Origin: Fagopyrum homotropicum | Lineage: Eukaryota > Streptophyta > Magnoliopsida > Caryophyllales > Polygonaceae | Reading direction: 5' to 3' | Length of the DNA stretch: 64,000 bases | NCBI GenBank assembly: GCA_033239125.1 | Contig: BSWB01000005.1 | Coordinates: 15,367,447 to 15,431,446 of the forward strand | Part shown: positions 11,755 through 22,994 of the stretch, piece by piece | Layout of the letters: every line of letters begins with the position of its first letter | Position numbering within the stretch: the stretch's first letter is position 1 | Translations under genes and position numbers: made by a program | Notes under the pieces: generated by a model | What the model was told of the DNA's origin: nothing | The model's database searches: none | What the model saw: only the letters and a program-made list of their open reading frames with translations

Positions 11755-12315
11755 ATGGCGCCGGATTCTGATTCTCTCAATCCCTCGTCTCCTTCATCGG
11801 GATGTATTGACACCGTCTCCACGACTCCAGCCTCCGAGGTAAGCTTTTCAACCTCCTCCCTCCATTCTTTTGGCGTTTTAATCTCCCAAGCTCTAGATTT
11901 ATAACAAATCGTTTTTCTAAGGGTTGTTATTCTCCACTTAATCATTCTACACAAACCCCAATAAATTACACAAGCCTCCTCAAAAAAATACAAGACACTA
12001 TCATAAATATCCTCTATATATGTCCAGAAGCGAATGTCAACTCTCTATGGACCTGAACAACCTATGTAGATGCCGGTCGGTACCAAAAATACTGCAAGGG
12101 ACCCAACATTCGACAACAATTGTGTTGCTTGGCCTTCATTAAAACTAGAAGACTCAAGCACAACATCATGTCCAAACTCTACTTCACCTTACCCACATTC
12201 TCTATGAAAAAAACATATATAGAGTGGTCAAATCAAGGCTGCATCATTAATCCAAGATGTTGAGGAAGCATTTGCTTCGAAGCAGTTGGGATTGACCAGT
12301 TATATGTTGCAAAAG
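11755..12315 (+). CDS. Two exon-like segments of an unidentified gene or captured fragment
   Basis: An ATG in the context ccccatggcg opens a 28-codon exon (11755-11838) starting MAPDSDSLNPSSPSSG and ending at a strong donor (GAG|GTAAGC). A second 26-codon open segment (12238-12315) lies between a possible acceptor (atcaag) and a donor (AAG|GTCAG); it reads AASLIQDVEEAFASKQ and then LGLTSYMLQK. Both are phase 0, so they could be joined. The 5' side of exon 1 is CT-rich like a leader. I do not recognise the protein. It could be the start of a real gene whose rest was displaced by the nested insertions beginning at 12980, or a transposon-captured piece. Confidence 0.35.
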
Positions 12316-12974
12316 GTCAGATAGAGAATTCCCATCAATTGTTATATGAAATGTGCAAGTGAAATTTCTCACCTTTTATGTATGCATCTTGCTAAAATTG
12401 CACTTTTTAACTATTTGATATACATATTGAATTTTTATATTAAATTTCGGTCATGTGATCGAATATATTTGCCTCTTTTGTTTCTGATTTGTCATTTTCT
12501 GGGTATATTCATAAGGTTTTACTTTAACCCTAATTCAATTTCCGTCAATGGAGTTTGGTGTCTGCTTTGTTGATAAAAAGATTAATTTGGAAGACTCAAA
12601 GGAGACAACATAACCCACAAACCCTTCATTCTCCTCCCCCGTTCCTCTCTGATTGTGTTCCATTCTAATGGTCTAATGGGCTTGAACTCAAATGCACTAC
12701 AAATGCTCTAAGATACATGCGTCATCCCACCTTTTTCACACAGAATTGGTACACACCCTCACCCTAGGTTGATTGTGATTGCCTCGTGTATATCGTAATC
12801 TGAGTCTGTGAATCTCTTGCTGCTTCATTGTGTAGTTGAAACTACTTCATTTCCCCTCCATGACTCTAAGTATATTTTCCAAAAGCACGTTGTACTTTGG
12901 CCTCTCTTTCCTCTTCCATTTCAGTCCAGGTGTAAGCCTCATCTTTGTGTTGCTCTTGGCATTTTTCTGTTTGG
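12316..12974. other. Non-coding stretch left of the nested insertions
   Basis: No domain or repeat is recognised between the second exon-like segment and the gttat target duplication at 12975. Short open frames at 12346 and 12808 look random. Confidence 0.4.
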
Positions 12975-13065
12975 GTTATTGAAGATATTTGTGAATCAAA
13001 AGCTTGTTTATTTCATTGATCAAATATTATTTATATAGATAAATATAAAGAGATAAAAACATAAA

Positions 13066-14202
13066 TGATATGGGACCATCTTCAACACGACATCAAGGAC
13101 CAGTTACTAGATCAAAGACTAAATCATTAAAGGACAAGCCAACGGTGCCTTCTTCGGATTCTAATATGGATAGAACTATCACAAGGTCAAGAGCAAAGAC
13201 TATTCAAGATGAAGTTACAAGCATAATTACGACATGTACACTCAAGGAAACCCTACTCACTCTCAAGAGTTCTTTAGTGACATTAATGAATGTTATGGAA
13301 GAGCCAAGCCACGACCAAGAAGATTCATCAAGCATAGAACAAGGCTAGAACGAAGGAAGAGTCTCAGAGAATAAATATTGGTCCACCTCCAGGAAAATCG
13401 GCCGAGATTTTCACTCAGGAAAATTGACTGAACTTTTCATCCGAGTTTCTTTTCTGACACACGCTTGAAGATCTGGTCATGATTTTCTATCTTTGGCAAC
13501 TATATCTTTTAAATTTTGTTTTCTTAAAGCTATCAAACTATCTTAAGGAATGGTTAGTTTGATCTTATTTTTGGGATTATTGTTTTTATATATTTTAAAG
13601 ATATCTTTCCAATATTATCTTTAAGAAGATATCTTTCCTAGTTTTCATAGTTGATCTTCCTTATAAATAGCCTTAGTGGAGAGATTGTTAGATAGATTAG
13701 ATTTGATATATTTCCACAGATTGTGTGAACTTGCAGCTTTGTTTATGAAGTTTGTATTTTATTCATTCCTATTCAATAAAAAAGAGAGCCTTTGATTGAA
13801 TCGTTGTGAAGTCCAGATTGTGCTTGTGTGTGTTAATCTTTTTGAAGGTTGATGTTCATGATCAATATTAGTCCCTCCGTGTGCTTGTCTTACTTAGAAG
13901 ACTTGTGTAAGGTTAAAAAAGTGAGAGTTAAGGTAAGCTCTTCGTTAAGGGGTTTTGACACATCATTGGTCAAGGTTCTTTGCGGGAATATCTTGGTTCA
14001 TATCTTCCTATACTTGTTATTTATCATTCCATAATCATCTTCTTTTCTTTCCATATCATCCACTTATCCGTTTTCTGAGTTTCCGGAAATCTCGCCCTGT
14101 TCTTCCCAAAATATCGACTGATATTTCATAAGAACTGGCCGAGATTTGTTCCAGTTAAGGACTTTCAATCTAGATCGGGAACTGCGGTTTGACCCCACAT
14201 CA
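13066..14202 (+). repeat. 5' LTR of gypsy element A
   Basis: Begins tgatatgggacc and ends gaccccacatca, a near-perfect inverted pair of ends. A TATA-like ttataaatagcc at about 13660 fits a U3/R boundary. The first 280 bp are an open frame (ATG at 13070) with two 'TRS-(K/R)-(T/A)-K' motifs, which I read as the C-terminal tail of Pol extending into the LTR. GC-palindromes (aatcggccgagatt) occur at 13398 and near 14140. Confidence 0.9.
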
Positions 14203-14205
14203 AAG

Positions 14206-14218
14206 TGGTATCAGAGCT
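14206..14218 (+). other. Primer-binding site of element A
   Basis: tggtatcagagct, complementary to the 3' end of initiator methionine tRNA, begins four bases after the LTR end. Confidence 0.85.
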
Positions 14219-15253
14219 AACCGAATGAAGTCCATATCAGGTTTGAGTTAATTTTTATTTGAGTCTTCTTTGATTCATATAAAAGTTGAGTCTTTTCTTG
14301 TTCGCCATCTTTGTGAGATTATTGGAGATTAACGTGCGTTGATTTTGTATAAATTTTGGAAGAGAGAAACACCACAGGCAAACACAAGTCAACCATTGAC
14401 CTTAAAACCTCGTCTAACCCTACAGAAAGAGTGAACAAAGTTTGTACTTAAGGTTAATGATCTTATCTAGTAGGTAAGATCCTATCTATCCTTATCAAGC
14501 AACGTTATAAACACTTCCCCAACAGTTAAAGATCACAAGGCAACCAAGGAGTAACATCCCAAGGGAAATTGTTGAACGACGAATTAAAGAGTCGATTTTT
14601 CACAGAAATCTCGGCCACCCTTAGGAAAATTGGCCGAAATTTTCACCCGAGTTTTTCTACTATTGTCAATTCTCGAGAATTTTTTTAGACACAATTTGAA
14701 GATTCCAAGTGCACACTGTGCAAGATCCCAACAAAGGAAGAGTTTATGTAACAACCTTGAAATAGTTAACAGTCCTAGCCATACTCAAAACCAATCCTCT
14801 CTATCTCTCTTTCTAACTTCACGAATTCAAGGTACGTTCTTTCTCTCTTCTTAATCTCTTTTGTGCCTTTATTTAACATCTTTTCTACTCTAAACACTTG
14901 AGTCTTATTTATCTGGGTGTGTTAGTTAGTATCTATACTTCCTAACATACTAGTGACTCTATTCGCAATATTCTTTCTACCTTTCCGTGTGTGGAATAAA
15001 CTTCCTACAGGGGTTCCTTAACCATCTCACAACACAAGAACCTTTATCCGAACCAAGTTGACTACTTGAGTTAGTCAAGGAGTTCTAATGAGACCAAGGC
15101 ACCGATTGATAAAGAAGCATTAATCCATCCAAGACAATTACATCAAACCAGCTTACGACAACACAACAGAGCGTGAGTGCCCGAGAAAACAAGAGAGGTA
15201 CTTTCATTTTCACTAACATTACGAGTTTGTTGTTACTTTGCGTGCTTGTGTAG

Positions 15254-15575
15254 ATGTCGGAAAGAGACAGTCCACGAGTGTCCCAAAAGTATAAACATTT
15301 CATATCCGATGTCACGGAAATGTTCAAAAAACTAATGATCAACCACCATTTCCAAAATCGATAAATGGTTAGAGCAAGTGGAAGCGCGACTCAATACAGA
15401 ATTTCGGCCCGAAACTCGGCCGAAATTTGAGCCGAAATCCATCTTTGAGATAGGGGGCAACTCCCTTACTCCACCACCAGCCTCCGTACCAACGCTAAAT
15501 CATCCCTCGACGTCAGGTAATACTCACCCCAATTAATTGTTTAATGCTAATCACAATCCACGATTTGGTGTGGAG
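15254..15575 (+). pseudogene. Element A gag, N-terminal part, interrupted by a hAT insertion
   Basis: ATG at 15254 begins MSERDSPRVSQKYKHFISDV with stops soon after (TAA at about 15362). The frame contains clusters of 'tcggcc' repeats (15403-15440). It stops at the hAT target duplication at 15568-15575 and resumes at 17577. The identity as gag rests on position between the primer-binding site and the clear Gag core downstream. Confidence 0.6.
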
Positions 15576-16017
15576 TAGACTTGTACAAATCCGGGCTCAG
15601 GCCAGGCCATACCCAAAAAATCTACCCTTAGGTGCGGGCCGGGCCACAAACGCTACCCATGTCCACCCATGTAAAAAGCGGGCGGGCTACCGGGCCGGCC
15701 CGGATGGCCTGTATGTACTTGCTTGTGCGTTTTCCCCTGAATGTATTGTTCAAAACAACTATTATAATGAATTTAATACACAATTTCAATCCAATTATAC
15801 TTGCATAGTGCACTACCAAAACGTTCAATAACAATTAACACAAAAATGAACAAGCCCAAATACCTAAAAAAAACAATAAGTATCATTACAGTCAAGTTAG
15901 TTCTACAATCTTGTGTTACAAACGAATATAACTCGTCAAAATACTCCAAATAAACTAAATGAACAATCAGAATATGTAACACTCAAAACAATATACATTA
16001 CACACACACACAAACAG

Positions 16018-16044
16018 ATATATATATATATATATACATATATA

Positions 16045-16087
<43 letters not shown>
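16018..16087. repeat. (TA)n microsatellite
   Basis: About 70 bp of near-pure ta repeat with a few c/t interruptions, at the left border of the inner inverted-repeat element. Confidence 0.9.
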
Positions 16088-16092
<5 letters not shown>

Positions 16093-17283
16093 CTAGTTCC
16101 GGTGAGGAGGACCCTTGCAGATAGGAATGAGGAGAGCCATGGTGGTGACATGTGGCATGTCACGTCACCTTTTTTTTTCCAGCTTTTCTTTTTGTAAATA
16201 AAAATTGGTGTTCATATTTTTATGAGTATGTGTTCATTTCTAAAAGAGTCATTGTTCATATTTTTATCAATAAATGTTCATTTTTTCTCAACACTAACTA
16301 TTCGTTTTTTAATATTAATTGTTCATTTTTGCATTTTTGTAATACATTTTTTTTAGATTTGTTTAAAAAATTATACTATTCTTTCAAATCGTGTTAATAA
16401 AATATGATGGTCATTTTTTTTCAAATCGTATTCATTTTTTTTTACAGTTATGGTGTTTATAATATGATGTTCATTTTTTTTTTAAATTATACTTTTCTTT
16501 AAAATCGTGTTTATAAAAGATCGATTACATAAAAAATTGTGAAATCAAAAAGAATACAAGACGATTCAGGTTTTGTTTCTTCGAATTTCTACTCTCACTG
16601 TTTAGATTTCCATTCTTAAGGTTTATGTTTCATTATGATTGATGTTTGTGTTCGAAATCAAATTTGTTTGAATCATTTTGTATTTGATAAGTTTGATTGA
16701 GAAAATACATGTATATACATATGTTGAGTTGGTCTAATAGCTCCAATTGAATAATTTATATGCTCCTTTTAGTGTGCACGCAAACTGTTCGGTAAAATGC
16801 CTTATAGAAAAATAGTTTATAATATTCACAGGAACAATAATATAAAAAGTATGAACACTAACGAATAAAAACATGAACAATAACGTATAAAAGTATGAAC
16901 ACCAATTACTTATCTATAACTTTGACACATACATAACATATTATGATAATCTTTTAACGTTTTGTGATGATTTTTTTTATTTTTTGTGGTTATATACTGT
17001 AAATGAATATGCATTATAAAATGAACACAAAAAAATAAATGGACGTGACACTTTGATGAATAAAAATACTATGAACACCGATGTATAAAAACATGAACAA
17101 TGACATATAAAAGTATGAACACCGATGACTATTTTGAACGTAAGGGTATTTTTCCAGATTTTTAGTCAATTTACAAAAATGCCATTAATGATGAGCGTGT
17201 GAGAGCCCTTGATTTAAATCCATCCAATGGCTTACAACCCTCCTAATTCCTATCTACAAGCTCTCTCCTCACTTGAACTAAAA

Positions 17284-17286
<3 letters not shown>
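16088..17286. mobile_element. Inverted-repeat element nested inside the hAT
   Basis: The left end (gggtctagttccggtgagga) and right end (reverse complement tagattttagttcaagtgag) form an imperfect terminal inverted repeat of about 60 bp that also shares gagataggaat-type strings. It sits in a (TA)n tract, so its target duplication cannot be read. The left half repeats gttcat(t)ttt and the right half atgaac, so the whole element could fold back. No transposase seen; the superfamily is uncertain (possibly Mutator-like). Confidence 0.65.

Positions 17287-17371
<85 letters not shown>
17287..17371. repeat. (TA)n microsatellite
   Basis: About 85 bp of uninterrupted ta repeat at the right border of the inner inverted-repeat element. 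Confidence 0.95.
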
Positions 17372-17374
<3 letters not shown>

Positions 17375-17576
17375 TATTATATGTATAAAACTGTATTTAG
17401 GCCGGGCCGGGTTAGCCCGCGGGCCAAACTGTTTACCCGTACCTGTCCCATCAAAATACGGACCGGGCCGGGCCAGACCCGAACGGGCCAGACTTGTTGC
17501 CCATACCCATGTTTTTTCCCGGGCGGATGGGCGGGCTGGACGGGCCGGGCCGGTTTTGTACAGATCTAGTGAGGAG

Positions 17577-18500
17577 TTTCAGGACTTAGGTGATGAAGAT
17601 GATGAGGACATGTGGTGAGACTATCCACAACGTCGTTATAATCCAGGGAAAGGACGTGATAATGACCCTTATAGACCTCTAGAGGATAATGACGGACTTG
17701 GAAGGGTATAGGTCAAGATTCCAAGCTTCGAAGGTCGATGTGATCTGGATGTGTACATGGAATGGAAGATCAAGATTGAGCAAATCTGATCTTGCCATAA
17801 CTTTAGTGATCAACGGAAGATCCAAATTGTTGCGTTGGAGTTCCAAGGTTATGCCTTAGTTTGGTGGGATCATCTCGTTAAAGAATGAAGAAGAACAGGA
17901 GAACCGGAGCTTAATACTTGGGAGCACATGAAAGTCTTGACGAAGGCTAGATTAATCCCTCCACACTATGAAAGGGAAGTGAGACAGCGCTTAGAGAGCC
18001 TCAAACAAGGTTCTATGTCCCTGGAAGAAGTCTACACCGCCATGCAAATGGCGATGGTGAAGACTCACGTGCAAGAGGATGAGGAGTCTATCATGGCTCG
18101 ATTTTTACAAATTTTGCATCCTTCTTTAGCCAATGAGATTGATCTTTATTCCTATGCTTCTATGAATAACTTACTACATTTGGTTATTAGGGTGGAGAAG
18201 AAGATCAAAGGACGGAATCAAGGGACAAATTTGAGACGACAGAGAAGAAAAATCGGCCATTCTACAAGAATATCGGCCGAGATTGCACCCGAGATTTACC
18301 CCAAAAAGACGAAGGAAAGATATCATTTCCCAATCCAGCAGTCTATAAGCCTTCTACTCAGTCTTGTCTTTTGAATGAGCCTTTAAAGGATTATAAAGGG
18401 AGTACTTATAACTCTACCTCACGATCTAGATATATTGTATGCTTCTAATGTCAACATATAGGTCACTACATGCGAGAATGTCCTAATAAATGAGTTTTAT
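17577..18500 (+). pseudogene. Element A gag, capsid core and zinc knuckle, broken
   Basis: The plus strand gives VKIPSFEGRCDLDVYMEWKI (about 17711-17770), QIVALEFQGYALVWWDHLV (about 17820-17880), NTWEHMKVLTKARLIPPHY and LESLKQGSMSLEEVY, the capsid core of plant Ty3 Gag. An open run covers 17928-18374. A CX2CX4HX4C zinc knuckle follows at 18440-18481, with a TAA between its two first cysteines. Several stops (for example within 17730-17900) inactivate it. A 60-bp insert between capsid and knuckle (18250-18310) contains the element's 'tatcggccgagatt' palindromes. Confidence 0.88.
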
Positions 18501-18568
18501 TTCTAAATTAACAAGGGAAATATGAAAGTGAAGAAGAACATGAAAATGATCATACCCATATCAATGCA

Positions 18569-18967
18569 TTGCATGAGCATGATAACAATAGTGATAGTAT
18601 TTGTGAATATGAGCATGGTGAACCTTTGATTGCTCGACGTACTTATCATGCTAAGATTGCTCCATGTGAGGATAATCAACATGAAAACCTTTTTCATACT
18701 AGATGTCTTGTTCAAGGAAAGGTTTGGAATATGATTATTGATGGTGGTAGTTGTTGCAAAATTGCTAGTGAGGAATTGATCACTAAGTTTCAAATCACTA
18801 CTTTCTATCATCATCGGCCTTATAAATTGCATTGGATGAATGATTGTGGAGAATTAAAAGTTAAAAAACATGCTCGCATTGCGTTTATCTTGGGAAAGTA
18901 TGAGGATATTATTGTTTGTGATGTTGTGCCTATGCAAGCATATCATATTCTATTAGGTCGCCCTTGA
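18569..18967 (+). pseudogene. Element A protease domain
   Basis: An open run of 132 codons contains RCLVQGKVWNMIIDGGSC followed by KIASEELITKF, which is the active-site region of Ty3-type aspartic proteases of the group that uses D-G-G-S-C rather than D-S-G. It ends ILLGRP, the usual second block of this protease family. The frame stops at 18967 and a linker with palindromes (19155-19250) separates it from RT. Confidence 0.85.
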
Positions 18968-19387
18968 CAATCTGATTGAAAGGTTACGCGTGATGGTTTT
19001 TCTAATAAACATTCATTTGAGTTTAATGGAAAAACAATTACTCTTAAACCAATTACACCCTTGCAGATTTCTGAGCATTACGACAAGAATAAGGACAAAT
19101 GCAAGGAAAATGAACAAGAATTAACTCTCAGAGAAGAAAATTGAGGCAGTTCATCCAATAATCGGCCGAAAATTGATAGCCAGACCCGATCCAGTGAGAA
19201 ATATCGGCCAGCTCAAGGAAATATCGGCCGAGATTCCTGTAATCCACCCGAAATTCCTTCTCTGAGGCATCAATGAACACTTCTATCATCCAAAAGGGAG
19301 TTCTTTGACGGCTATGCTCCTTTAGATCTTTCTTTACTGAGTTTATGTAAAAGCCTACTGAACTTAAGTGATGAACTGAAGGTTGCT

Positions 19388-20030
19388 TTGCCTTCAAACA
19401 TTTTAAAAGCTTTAGAAGAGTATAAAGATGAATTTCCGGATGAGATTCCTGCAAGTCCTCCACCTTTTCGAGGCATTGTGAATCGGATTGACTTCATTCC
19501 AAGTTCGCCCCTCCCTAATCACCCCGCTTATAGAATGAGTCCACAAGAAAGTCAAGAAATACAAGATCAATACCTTTTGAACAAAGTTTACGTAAGAGAG
19601 AGTTAGAGTCCTTTTGTGGTTCCAGTTCTATTGGTACCCAAGAAGGACAACACTTGGAGAATGTGTGTTGATTGTTGAGCAATCAATAACATCACTATCA
19701 AGTACCATCGTGCCATTCCCCGATTAGATGACATGATAGATGAGCTTAGTGGATCCACCTTGTTCTCCAAGATCGATCTTAAGATTGGATATCATCAAAT
19801 TTGGATGAGGGAAGGAGATTAATGGAAGACAACATTCAAGACCAAGTTTGTGGACTTTATGAGTGTTTGGTTATGCCTTTTAGTTTGACTAACGCTCCTA
19901 GCACTTTTATGAGGTTAATGAATCATGTCTTAGGCCATTTTATTGGAAATTGTGTGGTTGTCTATTTTGACGACATCCTCATCTATAGCAAATCCATTGA
20001 GTAGCATGAGGAACACTTAAGAGAAGTAAT
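19388..20030 (+). pseudogene. Element A reverse transcriptase, with stops
   Basis: The frames contain GIVNRIDFIPSS, LPNHPAYRMSPQE, then VPVLLVPKKDNTWRMCVD, LDDMIDELSGSTLFSKIDLK and a catalytic Y-F-D-D motif at 19963-19974 followed by ILIYSKS. All seven RT blocks can be followed in order. Stops at about 19604, 19677 and 19822 interrupt the frame, several at positions where a single C-to-T or G-to-A change would make them. The catalytic motif itself is intact. Confidence 0.9.
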
Positions 20031-20893
20031 TTGAACTCTTAGATCTGAATCTTTATAGGCTAATATTAAGAAATGCGAGTTTAGTACTAATCAAGGTGTT
20101 TTCCTTGGATTTGTAGTAAGCACAAGAGGCCTTGAAATGGACAAGGAAAAGATATAAACCATCCTAGAATGACCTACACCCACCACCGTTGGACATGTGC
20201 GATCTTTCCATGGATTGGGAACATTCTATAGGCGCTTTGTGAAAGATTTTAGTACCATCGCAGCCCCTCTCACGCATCTCACGAAAAAGCACGTACAGTT
20301 TGAGTGGGGAGAAGGGCAAGAGAAAGCATTTACGGAACTAAAGAGGCAACTATCGAACACACCTCTTCTTGCACTTCCGGATTTCACCAAGCCATTCGAA
20401 GTGGAGTGCGATGTTTCAGGTACTGGTATTGGAGGAGTACTCATGCAAGAAGGTAAGCCTCTAGCCTACTTTAGTGAGAAATTAAAGGGTCCATGCTTGA
20501 ATTATTCAACTTATGATAAGGAATTATATGCTTTATTTTGAGTTTTCAAGACATGACAACTTTGTCTTTGGCCTAATGAATTCATCCTTAAAACTGATCA
20601 TGAGTCTTTGAAGTATTTTTGAAGTCAAGAAAAGTTGGATAGGTGACATGGAAGATGGATGGAGTTCATTGAGAGGTTTCCTTATATTATCAAATACAAG
20701 AAAGGGAAAGATAATGCTGCAGCGGATGCTCTTTCCAGAAGGTATACTTTGATCACAACAATGGATTTCAAGGTCCTAGGATGCCATTATATCAAAGAAC
20801 TCTATGAGGATGATGTTGATTTTGGCGACATTTACACTAGATGTATAACTCGGCCAACCGCTAGGAATATCGACCGAAATATTGACCAAAGTT
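20031..20893 (+). pseudogene. Element A RT-connection and RNase H domains, with stops
   Basis: From 20197 an open run gives GLGTFYRRFVKDFSTIAAPL, FTELKRQLSNTPLLALPDF, VECDVSGTGIGGVLMQEGK and LAYFSEKLKG, the start of Ty3 RNase H. After stops at about 20541-20650, ERFPYIIKYKKGKDNAAADA then LSRR marks the RNase H end. The end of the stretch (20848-20890) again carries palindromic linker sequence (actcggccaacc, atcgaccgaaat). Confidence 0.88.
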
Positions 20894-20924
20894 AAGAGGT
20901 AAGTATTATCTTTTTGAAGTATTT

Positions 20925-22062
20925 ATGATCCATGAGGATAAAGTTTGTATTCCTAGATGTTCTCTGAGATTATTGTTGGTTGAGAAGGCTCATATGGGAG
21001 GATTAATGGGACATTTTGGAAGAGATAAGACTTATCATATGCTTCATTCTCATTTCTTTTGGCCTCACATGCTTAAGGATGTTGAACACTTGATTAAGAG
21101 CTGCATTATCTACTTGAAAGCGAAGTCAAGACGGAAGCCACACGGATTTTATACTCCTTGACCTATTCCTACTTCAGCATGGCTTGACATTAGTATGGAT
21201 TTTGTTGTAGGATTACCAAGGACTAAGAAGGGGAGAGACTCCATCTTTGTGGTTGTTGACCGCTTTTCTAAAATGGCTCACTTTATTGCTTGCCATAAAA
21301 CTAATGATGTGTATAATGTGGCTAACTTGTTCTTCAAGGAAGTTGTTAGGTTGCATGGAGTGCTAAGGACTATTGTAAGTGATAGAGATGTCAAATTCCT
21401 TAGCTTCTTTTGGAAGACACTTTGGGGAAAGCTAGGTACCAAGTTGTTGTTTTAAACTTCTAGTCATCCTCAAACGGATGGTCAAATGGAGGTAACTAAT
21501 AGAACTTTGACTATTATATTACGAGCTGTTTTAAAAGATAATTTGAATGCTTGGGAAGATGTTTTGCCCCATGTATAATTTGCTTATAATCGTACCTTGC
21601 ATTCATCTACTAATCTAACGCCTTTTGAGTGTGTCTATGGAGTGAATCCTTTGACTCCTTTTGATCTTATACCGTTGCCTTTAGAGGAGCGAGTAGACTT
21701 CATTGCAAGAAAACATGTGGAGTTCATTAAGAAATGTATGAGAAGACGCCCCTAAGGCTGGAACAAAAAGGGAAAACCGTCGCTTCAAAGGCAAATCGGA
21801 ATCGCAAGGAGATGTTATCAAACCCGGAGATTTAGTTTGGTTGCATCTAAGGAAAGAGCGATTTCCGGAGAAGAGGAAGTCTAAGTTGTCTGCAAGAGGA
21901 GATGGGCCATTTAGAGTGAAGCGGAAAGTTGGTGACAATGCTTATGTCTTGGAAATTCTAGCTGATTATGGTGTAAGTCCCATCTTCAATGTCTGTGATT
22001 TGAGTCCTTACGAGTTTAGAGATGAGCATGTTGATGATTCGAGGACAAATCTTTCTCAATAA
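20925..22062 (+). pseudogene. Element A integrase, with stops and a damaged zinc finger
   Basis: HMGGLMGHFGRDKTYHMLHS and LIKSCIIYLKAK cover the N-terminal zinc-binding domain, in which the last cysteine is replaced (C-I-I-Y). The core has SMDFVVGLPR, IFVVVDRFSKMAHFI, IVSDRD and a third acidic residue in QMEVTNRTL, so the D,D,E positions are recognisable. The C-terminal part reads DLVWLHLRKERFPEKRKS and SPIFNVCDLSPYE and ends at 22062, eight bases from the LTR. Stops at about 21453, 21576 and 21753 break it. No chromodomain follows. Confidence 0.9.
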
Positions 22063-22070
22063 GGGGAGTC

Positions 22071-22590
22071 TGATGTGGGACCATCCCCAACACGACATCA
22101 AGGACTAGTTACTAGATCAAAGGCTAAAACATTGAAGGACAAGCCAACGACGCCTTCTTCGGATTCTATCATGGACGGAGCTATCACAAGGTCAAGAGCA
22201 AAAGCTATTCAAGATGAAGTTACGAGCATACTTATGGCATGTACACTCAAGGAAACCCTATTCACTCTCACGAGTTCTTTAGTGACAATACTGACTGTTA
22301 TGGAAGAGTCAAGCCACAACCAATAAGATCCATCAAGCATAGAAGAAGGCTAGAATAAAGGAAGAGTCTTAGAGAATAAATATCGGTTTACCTCTAGGAA
22401 AATCGGCCGAGATTTTCACCCAGAAAAATAGACCGAACTTTTCAACCGAGTTTCTGTATAGACACTCGCTTGAATATCCGGCCATGATCTTCTATCTTTG
22501 ACAACTATATTTTTTAAATTTTGTTTCCTTAAATATCTTACACTATCTTAAGGAATTGTTAGTTTGATCCTATTTTTGTGATTATTATTT
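22071..22590 (+). repeat. 3' LTR of element A, first part
   Basis: Starts tgatgtgggacc right after the polypurine tract and follows the 5' LTR to about 22590, where the Pack-MULE begins. The open frame with 'TRSKAK/TRSRAK' motifs is present here too (22075-22326). The LTR resumes at 34128 after the insertion. Confidence 0.92.
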
Positions 22591-22836
22591 GAAAGAATTT
22601 GGCCTACTAGGCCTTTTTTAGTTTTGTGTTTAGTAAATGTACCTCATAATTTTTAACCACTTTCATTTAATGGTAGGTAAAAATAATTAACTCCTTTATT
22701 TAAAAAAAACTCCTCTATTTAAAAAAAGAAGAAAAAAGAATAGGAGGACTTTTCAAATAATTAAGTTACTAAACATAATTTTTTTATTTGCTTTTGTTTT
22801 TTTTCTTTTTTTTTTTAATTTTTTTTTATTTTATGC

Positions 22837-22985
22837 TTTCATACCGGACATTTACATACCGGACATTTACATACCGGACATTTTACATGCCAGACATTTT
22901 ATATACCGAACATTTACATACCAAACATTTTACATACCGAACATTTTACATACCCGGACATTTACATACCAGACATTTAAAAACC
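22837..22985. repeat. ~16-bp tandem repeat (cataccggacattta)
   Basis: About nine imperfect units of cataccggacattt(t)a occur head to tail at the left inside border of the Pack-MULE, next to the captured transporter fragment. Confidence 0.85.
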
Positions 22986-22994
22986 GGATTATAA

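Larger units (their letters stand above)
15576..17568. mobile_element. hAT element inserted in gag of element A
   Basis: Terminal inverted repeats: left tagacttgtacaaatccggg, right (reverse complement) tagatctgtacaaaaccggc. The flanking 8-bp repeats gtgtggag (15568-15575) and gtgaggag (17569-17576) match at 7 of 8 positions, as expected for hAT. Subterminal regions are rich in gggccgggcc repeats, a common trait of plant hAT MITEs. It carries no transposase; its centre is occupied by an AT microsatellite and another inverted-repeat element. Confidence 0.85.

Noticed and set aside
12346..13038. Small hydrophobic plus-strand frames (12346-12573, 12808-13038)
   Set aside because: AT-rich random frames; the second overlaps the TRIM LTR end.
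17381..17569. Protein rich in G/R/P on the plus strand
   Set aside because: It is the gggccgggcc-rich subterminal region of the hAT element, not a gene.
21841..22062. Chromodomain at the integrase C-terminus of element A
   Set aside because: The C-terminal sequence ends soon after the DLSPY block, without aromatic-cage residues or chromodomain spacing.
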